Shown piece by piece: positions 11,561 to 23,563 of a DNA stretch of 64,000 nucleotides. This stretch comes from Lepas anatifera. Lineage: Eukaryota; Arthropoda; Thecostraca; Lepadidae. Position 1 is the stretch's first letter; each line of letters begins with the position of its first letter. Location: contig JAOTON010001031.1 of NCBI GenBank assembly GCA_034440635.1, forward strand, positions 372,001 through 436,000, in the 5' to 3' direction. The translations under genes were made by a program, and so were the position numbers. Below the pieces are notes generated by a model. That model saw only the letters and a program-made list of their open reading frames with translations. It was not told where the DNA came from and did no database searches.

Positions 11561-12130
11561 GTTACTTTCTTTTTCCAGCAGGGCGTGCCGCGACTTGTAA
11601 TATTTTATGTTCTGGTGGTGTTAACGTAAGGGTACTGTTGTCGTTGGGATCGCGGAGGGGCACGCCTGGCTACCCGTTTAAATGGATGGCGGACTTTTTC
11701 TAGCAATAGAATTGCATGAAAAAAAAAACGTTGGCTCGGCCTCCTCCAAAGATTGTTCCTGGATCCGTTCAGGATTATATAAAGTTTGGGTACGCTCTGT
11801 TCAGACACCTGGAAACTTTAGCATCGAAGGTGGTCCTTAACGGCTAGTGCATCGTGGCCCCTTTTAAACGCATGAAACTCCTGGCACAGAAACTCGGGGA
11901 TATTGCGCCTGTTTAACAACTCACTTAGTATATATGTTTACGCGTTCCGATCTCTCGATACGAATAGGCGTATCCCACTACTGTCAACAGGTGTTCAGAC
12001 AGTAAATTCTGCTCTGTGCTGTCTTCTCCTCTAGTGACGGCAAGCGAAGCTCTCTCTCCCTCTGTTTTCTCCGGTCCACCTTAGGGTTGCCGTGTCTAAC
12101 TCGACATATCCTGTTTTGGGCATGTGTTGA
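11561..12130. other. No gene recognised
   Basis: Ordinary mixed sequence. From about 12030 it becomes the shared 3' flank of the tRNA-Phe copies. Confidence 0.4.
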
Positions 12131-12243
12131 TCCATGGACAGAAACAGCTGGTAAGGTATGTTGTGAGGTCTCGTGGTTAGGATTGAGTAGTAATAAGGTG
12201 ATGATAGCAAATGCGAAAAGCTTATATAGCGCGGCTACACCTC

Positions 12244-12316
12244 TGCCGAAATCCGGGATCGCACCGGGGGCCTTTAGATCTTCAGTCAAACGCTCTCCCA
12301 ACTGAGCTATTTCGGC
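12244..12316 (-). pseudogene. Decayed tRNA-Phe(GAA) copy
   Basis: Full-length 73-base match to the intact tRNA-Phe genes of this window, with several changes, including in the T arm (gcaccggggg for gaaccgggga) and the anticodon stem (one base lost, one gained). The GAA anticodon remains. The lower-coordinate flank is shared with 12.8-13.0, 20.97-21.05 and 51.07-51.27 kb. Confidence 0.85.
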
Positions 12317-12330
12317 TATGGGTGCGAGCA

Positions 12331-12534
<204 letters not shown>

Positions 12535-12542
12535 ATGTTGTC

Positions 12543-12655
12543 TTAAGCTGTAAAAATGATCAGAGAAAAGGTATAGCAAGTACGGCGGCACTACGCGCCG
12601 CCTTTTTTATTATATCTCCAAAAACCCGGAGGAGTGGGTCCCTCCCCCGTCATTT
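12543..12655. mobile_element. Terminal fragment of a TTAA/AGGTCA element (subfamily 3/4)
   Basis: It starts at TTAA and matches, inverted, the subterminal 100 bp of the 23,564 element: GTAAAAATGATC, the AAGTACGGCGGC hairpin GC-box and a TCTCC-AAAAACCCG stretch. The rest of the element is missing. Confidence 0.6.
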
Positions 12656-12992
12656 GATAGCCATGACCATGCCATTTTATCTCCAAATAATTAACAACTA
12701 TGTGTGAGTTGACACCTTTGACCTAGTGGCAGCTGCAGAGCCGGGAGTAAGTTTTGCTGGTGCGCCGCTTTCCTCTAACTGACGGCGAACGAGTCTCTCT
12801 CTCCCTCTGCTGTGTCCGGCTCACCGTGAGGATGTAGTGGTAACTCAACTTATCCTATTTTGGGCATGGATTGTCTATAGGGGAAACGGGTAGTAACTAG
12901 GAAGGTATGTACTGGGGTCTCGTGGTTAGGCTGGGGTAGTGAAAAGGTGACGATAGCAAATGTGAAAAGAGCATTCGAGGCTGCTACACCTC

Positions 12993-13065
12993 TTCCGAAA
13001 CCCGCGATCGAACCGGGGACCTTTAGATCTTCAGTCTAAACCTCTCCCAACTGAGCTATTTCGGC
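12993..13065 (-). pseudogene. Decayed tRNA-Phe(GAA) copy
   Basis: A 73-base tRNA-Phe copy with substitutions in the acceptor stem (ttccg for tgccg), T stem (cccgcg) and anticodon stem (ctaaacctc). Its 200-bp lower flank (12780-12992) repeats that of the 12,244 copy, and a GA-rich tract again lies on the 5' side. Confidence 0.85.
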
Positions 13066-15195
13066 CTGGGAATGATTGAGGAGAGAGGGGGAGCGGCGAT
13101 AAGAGAGAGAGAGGGGGAGGGGTGGAATTGAAAACATTATTTTCACGAGGTCAGAAAAACTCAGAAGCCCTGGCCTCTACGACTCGCTGCTGAGTTGATC
13201 ACTAGAGGTGGGACTTTTTAGAGCTTGTCTCGGTCCCGTTCCCGACCCCAGCGAATATTATCTTGTCCCATCCTGGTCCCGGCAGGGCAAGAATCCGTTC
13301 CGGCCCCTTCTCGCGGTCTTTTTTCTCTCTTTTACTGGTATTGTAATTGTTTTTTCCGCATAAAAACTTTTCACATGAGGCAGCGTTATAATACAAATTC
13401 AGTAAAAATAATTAGCAACAAAATCTTGATTGATCTCTTTGGAAAATGAGTTTAATTGGATCAAGTTATGAAACTCATGAGCGAAGACCAAAACACACAA
13501 TTAAGAAACATACATACATTCTATTTATCAGTAACGGTCAGAGCGCAAAAATGTAGAGGTTCCTTATTTTGAAATCAAAGAGACACACAAATGCATTTGG
13601 CAACTATGCCTTCCCCACTTAATTTGACTTTATTCACCGCTTATAAAGAATGATATTAAGTGCCAATTTGTGAGTGAGATAAAGCGCTGAAGGGCTTTTT
13701 ATTTTGAATAGTTTTCTGCTTGATATTTATCAATACCTAAGTCATAGAGCAAATCAAAATGGAGGGGATAATTCGGCTTCAACTACGAAAATTTACCTCA
13801 AAGTGTAACCTAACATTAAAATCAATATTTCTCAAAACAAGTGACATTTTAAGTGGGTATTTTAAGTTAAATATACTAGACAACACGTTTCCGCCTTCTG
13901 AGATATTACGATCTAGACGGCCTGCCCGGCCCAGCAGGGCTTCTCTTGCACGTGACATTCACAAGCTACCCGCTTTGTTGTCTGGATGGCTAGGCTGGAG
14001 TCTCGAGAGGGCTCAGAACTGTCATCTCTCCCTTCCAAACCCATCAAGTCCTCCCCGCCCATCAAGTCCAAACCCGAACGATGATGAGTTCCCGAAAGAC
14101 TAAGGCCAGCTCTTCTCCGCTCGCTTTGGTTTTCTGTTATGACATAAACGAACTTTACATAACATAATCTCAATGCGACCAGAAGGCCTGCGGCGCACCT
14201 AACCTGCGGTGCACGTTTCGCCTTCGTCGGTCGCGGCTTCCGGGATTGAAAACAAGCCTAAGGAATGTACTCTTGTCTTCAATCCCGGACTACTGCGACT
14301 CCGCCGTAGAGTGCTGCGAGTCCGGACAGTAGCCGTGCCGTGGTCTTCTTTTACGCAGCGAAAGTTAATTATAATACATGAGTGGTCCAATCACAAAGCA
14401 GACTTCGTTAATGTGTACTCTCCGTGAATGTCGTACTCAGAACGTGCCTGAGCAACGGACCACGGGGAAGTGGTGCTGCTGCCATACAACCCATCGGTGC
14501 CCAAAGCAGACGATGCATTTCATCGTTGCACCATTCTGACCCTTTTCGGCAGGTTTTTCTGTACTTCTTCAAGCAATCAAACTGCGATCCTGATATCTGG
14601 AAAAAATCATGAAAATACATGTTACGTAAGGCAATACCGGAGAAATCAACAGCTTAGAACAATACAAAACAAACCAAACGGCTGGTGTCCAAATGGTAGC
14701 ATAACGTGGGAAATTTGTGTCGAATATCGGTGTTGTCGGGACATGGAATGCTGGAAATTTGTGCTGGAACCTCCGCAGTTTTGGAGACCGATACGATTTG
14801 ATCTCAAATATTTCATTCCTTGAAATATGTCTGATACAAATGGACTTGTACCCGTCATGCATATTTCACTCCAATTCCCGCCTTAGCCCTCGGTCATAGA
14901 TGCAGAAACAGGGCGGGATGGGTTAGGCCCCTCCAATGCTCAAGATCTTAACCATTCATTCAAAATATCTTTTAATTTACCAAGAAAAATAGCAGAAATC
15001 GATAAATTGTATTTTGGTTCGTAATGGTTGACGCTTTTAACTAAAAACGTGTAATTTGTACTTGTATTCACTGTTGACGCAAATCCGACAGGTTCAACTT
15101 GACACAAAGCATTGCTACCCCATGTGCTAATTCGACTTCACGCTAATTTGCAATTTTTGTGTTTGAAATAGAGGAAATTTGAATAAAGCGAAATA
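13066..15195. other. No gene recognised
   Basis: After a short GA-rich stretch there is no supported coding region. ORFs of 60-117 codons at 13.7-14.9 kb overlap each other on both strands and carry no domain I know. Confidence 0.4.
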
Positions 15196-16844
15196 TTAAC
15201 CCTTGCCCCGGTGGCGGGTACGAGCCACCTTCGCCCTGGTGGGGAGGGGGGGGCTGAAAAAGACCCCCATGATCCAAAAACTAAGAGAGCTAGAAAAAGC
15301 GCAAAACGGTAATCGAAAGCTCTTCAAAAATGATATCGAAAATGTTTGGTCATTTTTCCTTGTCAGGTCCAGGGGCGGACATGAGATACTTCTCTGAATT
15401 CTGGGGGTTTTGAAGGTTCCACTTCTGGTTCTAACAGTTTTTGGCAGCAAAATTTAACATGTAATTCCAATGGGACGGTTTGCGGGGTTTGGGGCACGGG
15501 CCAGTGGGAAAATTTAAGTGTTGTTAAGGGTATTTTTTATTTTTGGTATGTAAAATTGATCAGGCTATCTTCTGGGTGCAGTTTTTAGTCTCTAAGCGCT
15601 TTTATAACGAGGAAAATCCTCGATGAACTTCATGCTAATTCCTTCAGAATTCTGTTTCAAACGTTTCAATTACTGATTCAAACACTGCATTCTACCTTTT
15701 GCTAGCAAAATTAGAGTTATCTTGAACAAAACCCTTCAAAATACTGCCATATCTCAATGTGTGCCAAATCGGCGTCAGCTGGTGTCATGTCGAACGTATC
15801 TATAGGAACCGTGGTCAAGGTCAATATCAGAGGTCAAAATAGGTCAAAATCGCCAATATGAGGTGTACTAAGAGTACCTTATATATCTCAGAAACTATGA
15901 TAGCTAGAAACATTTTTTTAACACCAATGGAAAGCTCTTGAGTTCTTCTTTCATCGTAGTGGCGTTCATTTTCGTGTCAGGTCAACGCCTAGGGAGCTAC
16001 AGGTCACTGAATATTGGTCATATTCTTGGGAATGTCCATAGCCACCCATGCATAAGGGCGTTTCCTTTTTTGGCTAATAACTTCCAAATCAAACAAGATA
16101 TAGCCATAGTTAATGCACCATTGCAATTCTCTCGTCAACACGAATCGAATGATATATAATATTGATATGCCAGGTCAAATTTAAGAGTTTGACCTGACCC
16201 AGGTCAACAGTCTGACCCAACTTGGCCTGGTATAGCCATGGTGTATATAATTTGACTTGCAGTGACTATACAAACACTTTGGTGACAAAATAAAAGTTCT
16301 ATCCTAGCTTATTCAAAATGTATAGAGTAAAACACCAAAAAATGCTTATTTGACCTAAGGTGACCTTTTAAAGGTCACAAGTCAAAATGTTTGGCATCAA
16401 ATTCAGAAATGGGCTAAGAGCAAGTCGTAACCGATGTTTGAAGTTGATTCCATCCATACTTACTGAGAAAAGCTCATTTCGTGATTTTCCCCATGTATTT
16501 ACAATGGGGAGGTCATGCTCTGCACATGACCTTAGGTCACCAATATAAAAATCCCGGAACAAATGTTGTAGCTCCTGGTGGGCCCAATATGTGGTATGAG
16601 TTTCAACTTCATCGATTAACCCTTCTTTTAGTTATGCGGTCCTAAACATTTTTGAGGTGAGGTCACTTCACCTGGACTGGTGACCTGACCTGATATGACC
16701 TTGAGTTAAAATTTTTTGGAAAGATGTAAAAATGATGAAGGAACAGCTAGACTAAGTTTGGCGGCGCTGCGCGCCGCCGTTTTTGGTCACTTTGGAAAAA
16801 CCCGATGGGGGTCTAAAAAGACCCCCCACCCGGGCGAAGGTTAA
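15196..16844 (+). mobile_element. TTAA-flanked, AGGTCA-rich element (subfamily 2, long copy)
   Basis: The ends are TTAACCCTTGCCCCGGTGGC and, inverted, TTAACCTTCGCCCGGGTGGG. The interior carries dozens of GGTCA/TGACC motifs, a GGTCTAAAAAGACC palindrome and a GGCGGCGCTGCGCGCCGCC hairpin near the right end. A shorter copy lies in the opposite direction at 56,766-57,963. No transposase ORF. Confidence 0.8.
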
Positions 16845-17545
16845 GCTCATTAGCCACTTTGCGGCAGAAATAAAGCCAAATCCATGGAGCCAGATCAGCG
16901 TAGATTACGCTTAAAACCACCACAGCTTAAAATGTCACCAAGGTGCCACATTCCCTATGAAGAAAAGGTGTTTATGTTAAGCTGTTGCCGTGAATATCAC
17001 AAACCACCTGTAGCCTGGAGTTACGTCCGTACGCGTATATTGCCGGTAAGAAACAGTTACATAAAACATACACGATGACGCAGTTTAGAAACACTGCAGT
17101 CAGTCTCAGCATACACATCTCCCTCCCTCAGGTGCAGAGGTCCCTCGATAAAATCATTCAGCAAATCTGAGAGCATTATGTTTCATATCTTCAGCAGAGA
17201 CCCTCTTCAGCAGAAACTCTCGTGATCTAAGAAACCATAGAGAGTTCCCTGCATAACCGCGCGGCGCTTGAAAGCACTCTTTGTTCATAAAAGTTGACAC
17301 ATCAAAACTTGAGAGCTTAGAGTAACCCATCCTATCAAAACTACTTATACATACTGATATTATGCTTATTATATATACATATTATGCTTCTTATACATAC
17401 TTATATATGCATACATACATACAAGAGCACATTATACAAGTTTTCTATCAAAAGTACTTATACATCTAATTTCCCCTATCATGGGTTACCTGTCAGTTAA
17501 AATTATTCTAGAACGGATCTAGATATACTTATGTAAGCTCTGTGC
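16845..17545. other. No gene recognised; short TATACATA-type repeats
   Basis: A run of imperfect tacttatacatac repeats near 17340-17470 is the only structure seen. A 64-codon ORF at 16884 has no recognisable domain. Confidence 0.4.
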
Positions 17546-18339
17546 TTACACGCGCATTGACGGGGGCGGACCCGCCCCTCGGGTTTTTGGAGATAAGAAA
17601 CGGGGCTACGCGCCGCCGTACTTGGTATACCTTTTCCTCATCATTTTTACAACTTCTGTGAAAATTTTAGGTTAGGTCATCTCGGTCAGGTCACCGTACG
17701 GTCAAGTGACCCGACCTCAAAAAAGTTTAAGATAGCATAAGTCGGAGCAGGGTGAACTTATCCGATTGAAACTCATATCACATAATGGCCCCACCGAGTT
17801 CTCTAAATATGTTCCGGTATTTTTGATATCGATGACCTAAGGTCAGGTACGACGCATGACCTCTCCATAGGAAATACATTGAAAAATGGTTTTACGGAAT
17901 AACTCGTAACGGATCGTGATACAGCATTTATTTTAGCTGCATTAGACTCGCCTGGGCTTTGCGGTTCTAATGATATGCATTTTATATAATTTGACCCTGA
18001 CCTGACCTCAGGTAGGTCAATCTTTGATTTGACCTAGCAAGGTCAATTATATATCATTCGATTCGGCTTGCTAAGAAGATTCTATAGTTAGTCTTTTGTC
18101 TATCTTTACTTGTTCGATGTAATGCCCGAAAACTGAATTTTACATGTTATCCTATGACGGGCATGTTTGACCTCTCGTGACCTTAAATGTGACCTGACAA
18201 AAAATGGTTCAATGTTTTCGATGGAGAATTGATACAGCCCAACGCCGTTTACCGTTTTCGCTACCTACCGTGGTTCTCAGATCTTAGGGGGGTACCCCCC
18301 CCCGTAATGCGAGGTGGCTCAGACCCCGTATGCTGTTAA
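17546..18339 (+). mobile_element. TTAA-flanked, AGGTCA-rich element (subfamily 3, degraded copy of the 23,564 element)
   Basis: It parallels 23,564-24,408 almost base for base, with scattered single-base losses. The left end reads TTACACGCGCATTGACGGGG (one A lost from TTAA); the right end is CCCCGTATGCTGTTAA. Confidence 0.8.
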
Positions 18340-18465
18340 CAACACGAGCTCTGTATCTTTGCGACATTCAGTTTTCTGGAAAACGCAGAACTCTCATTCC
18401 TCCTTAGTTCCACGTGGCACAGACTTGGGGGCCACAGAGCACGTCAAGGCATGACCGCAACCAGC

Positions 18466-18615
18466 CAGTGGCGGATAGAAGGGGGAGTGGTGGGGAGCTC
18501 AGCGCCCCCGCGATGTCAGTGCCTGTTGTTAATGCATAGCCAGAGGCTGTTACAAGGTAATGGCGGGGGAGGCTGGAGCCCCCTCCCCCGAAATTTTGTC
18601 CTGAACCCGCCATTG
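18466..18615. mobile_element. hAT-type MITE, CAGTGGCGGAT family
   Basis: The ends CAGTGGCGGAT and CCCGCCATTG form inverted termini of a 150-bp non-coding unit with GGGGAG/CCCCTCCCCC arms. No clean target duplication. Confidence 0.65.
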
Positions 18616-18914
18616 CCACCAACTATTCTCATTATCTCGGAAAACACTCAATTTTTAGCACAATTGTCAATTTTTGAATTTAAATATGCATGGGTTTCAA
18701 GACAAGGGTCAATTGTCCCCCCCTCCTTAACTCCGATCCAACATGGGTGCCCTTAGACCGTGCCCTGGTGGCAGCTGAGAAGCACTCCGTTTCTGTTTGG
18801 TCATCGCTGTCCATTCCCCCTCAGTTGAAATGTTTCGCACCGGTATGGTTCAGCTCGTTACCTGGCCTGAACTTTGCGACAGACTTATCTGGGCACTGCC
18901 CCGTTCCTTTGAAA

Positions 18915-19065
18915 CGCACTGTCCTGTAGTTATGCTGCACCGCAACGCGTTTCCTGTATGCAAACTGCGCCGCACTACTTATCCCTGTAGCTATGCTGTG
19001 CCGCACTACACACCCTGTAGCAATGCTGTGCCGCACTACTTATCCTGTAGCCATGCTGTGCCGCT
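18915..19065. repeat. Short tandem repeat, about 32-bp unit, four to five copies
   Basis: The unit contains CTATGCTGTGCCGCACTAC followed by a variable CCTGTAG segment, repeated with drift. ORFs across it are repeat artefacts. Confidence 0.75.
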
Positions 19066-19189
19066 GAGCACACTGGCTCCAGGAGACCGCAGCTGTTTCA
19101 TCTTTGTCAGAGCTTCGCGCCCGAGAATGTCTGCTCTTATCCTGATGAGATATTATATATGCCTTGAAATTATATTTAAGTATATAGGG

Positions 19190-19660
19190 GAAGTCCGTGC
19201 AAGAGTACGCACCTAACTTTCTAAAGGCTTTCACTTTTCTCCTATAAGTCTAACAGCTAAAATCTTTAGGTGGTTATTTAGCCTGAAGAATTGTCTATGT
19301 ATGGTCCATGTTTCAACTCGATGTCTCTAGAAAGGAACTCGCCACGAGCCCATCAAAAATAAAAAGTCACGTGCGCACTCTTGCCAGAGTGGGTCGGCAA
19401 GAGTACGCAAGAGAGGAGGCTGGAGTACGCACTGATGCCCCGCTGTGCTTTAGGTGCATAGGCCATGTCGCGAAGTATATTTTCGCCAAACTAGGCGATT
19501 GTATGATGTTATATCGTTCTGAACATACCAGAACTATGTTGCAACGTTTGGTTTTCCAAATATAAGTTACGGACTCTGTCCGAGTGAAAATTAAATTTTC
19601 CTATCTCTTAAGCATGCGCACTCTTGCCCAATGGTCTACTGCGTACTCTTGCCGGACATG
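19190..19660. repeat. Dispersed inverted 13-mers GCGYACTCTTGCC
   Basis: GCGCACTCTTGCC and its inverse GGCAAGAGTACGC recur at about 19197, 19374, 19399, 19617 and 19641, two of them forming a hairpin at 19374-19411. Related strings recur near 20830-20860. Probably remains of a small inverted-repeat element. Confidence 0.5.
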
Positions 19661-20863
19661 CTCCCCTGGGAAGTGTCGTGAAAATGTTTCACTCGGCTGT
19701 GATTAAGTTGAAGTGGTAAGACCTCGTCGCGCCATTATATGATGAAAAGATGTTGGTTCCTCTTTCTTCTGTATTGCCTCGCGTTGTGTAAAGGCAGGTT
19801 ATAGCAGCGATGAATATGAGTCCAACAGGTATTAAAGCAGTCGGTCTTCACTCGGAATGGCAGCGCCAATTAATATACGTAGAGGTGTCGAATAAGAATA
19901 CGCGTCGCTACAGATCACTCACTCTCTGTCAAACTATCTTCTACAAGCGTGATTAACGGTGACCTAGCCTAATCCAGCGTGACCTGGCGTGGTCTGATGC
20001 TGTCTGACGCGATGCCGACCGTTGCCGGCGCCTGACTGCAGAGGTCCGCTGGTGAAGACGGTTCTAAGCGCACTCCCCCGAGACAACAGCGGGTAGCCAG
20101 TTACATATGTCCATCTCACCGAAACAACAGGGCAGTGGACGCCCACCACACACGCCAATGAAATCACTGGATTTGTGAAAAAGATAGACGTCACAGCAAC
20201 GTCAGAAACTGATGAAAGTTTTCATCAGGCAACTGTAGAAGCACCGGGTTACAGAAGTCATACGCATGACATCACCTGCCTGGGCCGTCGCTCGCTGTGC
20301 CAGAGCACTGGACACCGGATGCAAAGTCATCAAAACGGGGCGCGGCCGACGTCTCGGGCCAGCTCTGGGCCGTGGCAGCAGGGGTGGCTCGCCACACCAT
20401 GCATTCATGACTACATGCTATGAATATTGAAGTAGAGTAGTAAGTTAAAACTATAACAGTAAAATATGGTATGCAAATTAGCATAATCAGGTGTCATTAT
20501 TAATTTTTGTTACAGGAAGAAAGTCTTCATAAATATGCTGGCAGGCGTTTTAGCGTGAGCTTCGGTCCTGGAGCACACTCTTTGCTTAGCTTTCTGACTG
20601 ATGACAGACCGTAATACAATTTGTTTTGATATTAGAAGCATGGTCTACAAGTGTACCCAGTTAAGAAATATTACTTCAACGGTGCCCAGAAACTTATTTT
20701 GCTCGGTACTCTCGTAGAAAGAACAGGAGCACGTTGAATTTTGGTGTGCAGCCTAGGCACTGACCTTGCTTTTTTATACCAGGGTATCCACCATCTCAGT
20801 GGTTACTAAGTAACCAAAACAGCTGCTGCGCACTCTTATCTCCTGCGTACTCTTACCCGCCCT

Positions 20864-20870
<7 letters not shown>
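19661..20870. other. No gene recognised
   Basis: No ORF with a known domain. Overlapping ORFs on both strands at 20.0-20.5 kb are not supported. Confidence 0.4.

Positions 20871-20871
<1 letters not shown>

Positions 20872-20929
<58 letters not shown>
20872..20929. repeat. (TA)n microsatellite
   Basis: About 58 bp of perfect TA dinucleotides, followed by a short TG run. Confidence 0.97.
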
Positions 20930-20942
<13 letters not shown>

Positions 20943-21054
20943 ATACATATATACATAGGTGCATACATACGAACTGAGGTCTCGGGGTCAGGCTGGGAGA
21001 GTAAAAAGGTGATGATAGCAAATTTGAACATATTATGTGAGGCGACTTGACCTC

Positions 21055-21127
21055 TGCCGAAACCCGGGATCGAACCGGGGACCTTTAGATCTTCAGTCTA
21101 ACGCTCTCCCAACTGAGCTATTTCGGC
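21055..21127 (-). tRNA. tRNA-Phe (anticodon GAA)
   Basis: The 73-base gene reads GCCGAAATAGCTCAGTTGGG at its 5' end, with anticodon loop ACTGAAGAT (GAA), T arm GGTTCGATCCC and a fully paired 7-bp acceptor stem with discriminator A. It is intronless, does not encode CCA, and has intact A and B boxes. It is identical to the copies at 27,669, 51,274 and 51,891. Its 3' flank belongs to one repeat (R3) and its 5' flank to another (R1), so the gene sits at a junction of two repeat types. The nearest downstream T run is about 50 bases away. Confidence 0.95.
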
Positions 21128-22271
21128 TGATAGTGGTTCCGGAGTTCGGTGACAGAGTTGCAGTTTGCAGGCGGTATCTACACCGGTGGGGGGGTGTCCT
21201 TGCCGTCAGGTGCACCAGCTTCGCCTTTGTTGCTGTGGGTTATACCAGAGCAATGGTATTGGCATGGTGCTTTCTGACATTAGAAGCGTTTTTCTGACTT
21301 TTAGGGGTAAGCGAACACTCTTAAAAGTGCATATTTAACTGTAGGTACACGCCCAATAAAAAAGTACCGGATCGGTTTCCGTGAAAGCGGCATTGCTTGA
21401 AATATAACCACAATTACATCCAAAACCTGTGTTAGCTTGTCCTTATCAGAAAACCAAACAACACTTCAGAAACCGAAACAGCCCGGCATCAGGGCCTTGG
21501 CATTAGTTTCATCAACTATGTGCAGAGTTCCACTGTCAAGCCTATTGACAGACCAACACATACGCAGATCCAGGGGCGCAAGGGAGGGAGGTGCCCCTCA
21601 TCGAGCCTCTGCGCCCCCTGAGAGATCGATGACTGAAATTCCGAGGCGACACCTCTGATATATTCCTATAACTCATACTTTATTTGAAATGTTTTTCCTA
21701 ACCTTTAAATTGAGCTCTACATCCAACACTGCATATTTGTTGTCGCTGCAATATCTAGTTTTCCTTAAAACCATTCTCACGGCTTCCTGTCCGAGAACAC
21801 GGCTTTAGGCTGCTGCAGGCTTTAGGCTGCAGCACTTTTTTGAACGTCTTAATTGATCTCTACGTCTAACACTGCAGATTTTGTTTGTCGCTGTATTATC
21901 TAGTTCTCTATAAACCATTCTCACCACTCCCCTGTTCCGCAGAACACAGTCTTAGGCAGTTCCACGGTGGCAGTGTACCCACTTTGGCATCCACCGTGAC
22001 ATCACCAACACTGATGTGGGCCCCAAAAAATGAGAAAGTTCGAAATCTAAATTCTACGGTAAAACCTAAGCATTAAAAAAATAGTTCGCCATTGAAATCC
22101 GAAAATTTACTCGTTTACTGGTAGAAGGTGTGTGACCCATTTTAAGGAGCTGCACACGATGGATTAAAAACAAAAAGACGCTGTAACCACGTGGAAGAGA
22201 AGAGAAGGATAACGTGTTAATTTGAGCAATCGTGTGACCTGTTTACAAGAGACCTGCGGGGCACCTTTGAG

Positions 22272-22550
22272 CAGGGGCGTAGCCAGGATTTCGCTCAGGG
22301 AGGGGGCGGCGCCCCAAAAAGGGCCCCTGAGACAGCGCAAAAAGGGCCCTGATGGGTAAAAAGGGCCCTGCTTGTTACAGAATAGAGTGCTGAAGAGGGC
22401 TTAAAAGGGCCTGTCTGGTATAAAATGCCAAATTTGACCACAGAGCATAGATTGGACGAGCCGCGCTTCGCGCGGCTCGTGTCTCAGGGGGCCCTTCGGG
22501 CCCTCAGGGAGGGGCGGCTGTCCCTGTCGCCCCCCTTGGCTACGCCCCTG
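22272..22550. mobile_element. hAT-type MITE (279 bp), CAGGGGCGTAGCC family
   Basis: The inverted ends are CAGGGGCGTAGCCAGG and TTGGCTACGCCCCTG. The 8-bp target duplication CCTTTGAG lies at 22264-22271 and 22551-22558; R1 copies A and B carry a single CCTTCGAG there, the empty site. Internal GAGCCGCGCTTCGCGCGGCTC hairpin arms and GGGCCC-rich repeats are shared with 36,822. Confidence 0.93.
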
Positions 22551-23563
22551 CCTTTGAGTTACTTAACAAGCGTCCCGCTGGGGTCCCTGGCATGACCCGC
22601 CCCGCTGGGGGAGGTGTTTTTCGCCCCCCTCCGTATCTCATTCCCCACGAAAGCTAAAGGAAAATTACGGACGGTGGTCGAAAGCTCTTGACAAGACGAA
22701 GAGATTTTATACGGATAATTTTTATGTCAGGTCGATATTGAGGTCAGCATAGGTCACAGAAGGTTCCATTGGCTTACAACAGAGCAGTGTACGTTTCTCT
22801 CTCTAGATCTGCCCTCAGGGGAACTAGAGCAAATCTTTATGCATCATTGGATTCCTCTCATTGCAGCGAATCAAATGATGTATAATATGACCTTGCTAGG
22901 TTAAATAGTGAAAATGACCCGACCTCGAGCTAGGTCAGGGTCACAGAGTGACCTGGTATGTTCATATTGCATATCAATCGACTCCCTGTGACAATATAAG
23001 TACAATTCAAGTAAAATGGGAGCTTTATCTCAATTCAGTGAGAAGATATTGGCAAAACAATCACTCTAAGCTTCCGTGACCTGACATGACCTTTGAGAGG
23101 TCAGGTGCTCAAAAACTCAACTTGATGGTCAAGACCGTGGTAAGAATAGAGGTTTTGAGGATTTTCAGCTTCATTTATTTATTTATTTGTTTGACATACA
23201 CAGCATCTCCACTATTCATGTGGCTATTCTGACGCCGGTCGTAATGAAGATGGGGGACATAAATGACAACTTAAGCAAAAACACACTGTATGATAAGGAT
23301 AAGGATAGGATGGTTGATGGGGAAGGACAAGGATTACCCACGGAGAGGGTCGCCACAGGCACCGCGCCGCGCTCAACCCATGGAGTGAGGTAGTGGGACT
23401 TGATGAAGGGATCCGGTGAAAAAAACATGGAAAACGACAAACAAACAAGGCGTGACGATGACGGTAATGATGAATCATTCTCGTTCTCTTTCGGCTGGTC
23501 TCTCTTTTCGTTCTTCGCTTTTGTCGTCGTGATTCTTCGTTTTCGTTTTTCAGGTCTTATATC

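Noticed and set aside
21037..21297. Small ORFs containing RNPGSNRGPLDLQSNALPTELF
   Set aside because: This recurring peptide is the plus-strand translation of the tRNA-Phe gene, also at 27.7 and 51.9 kb.
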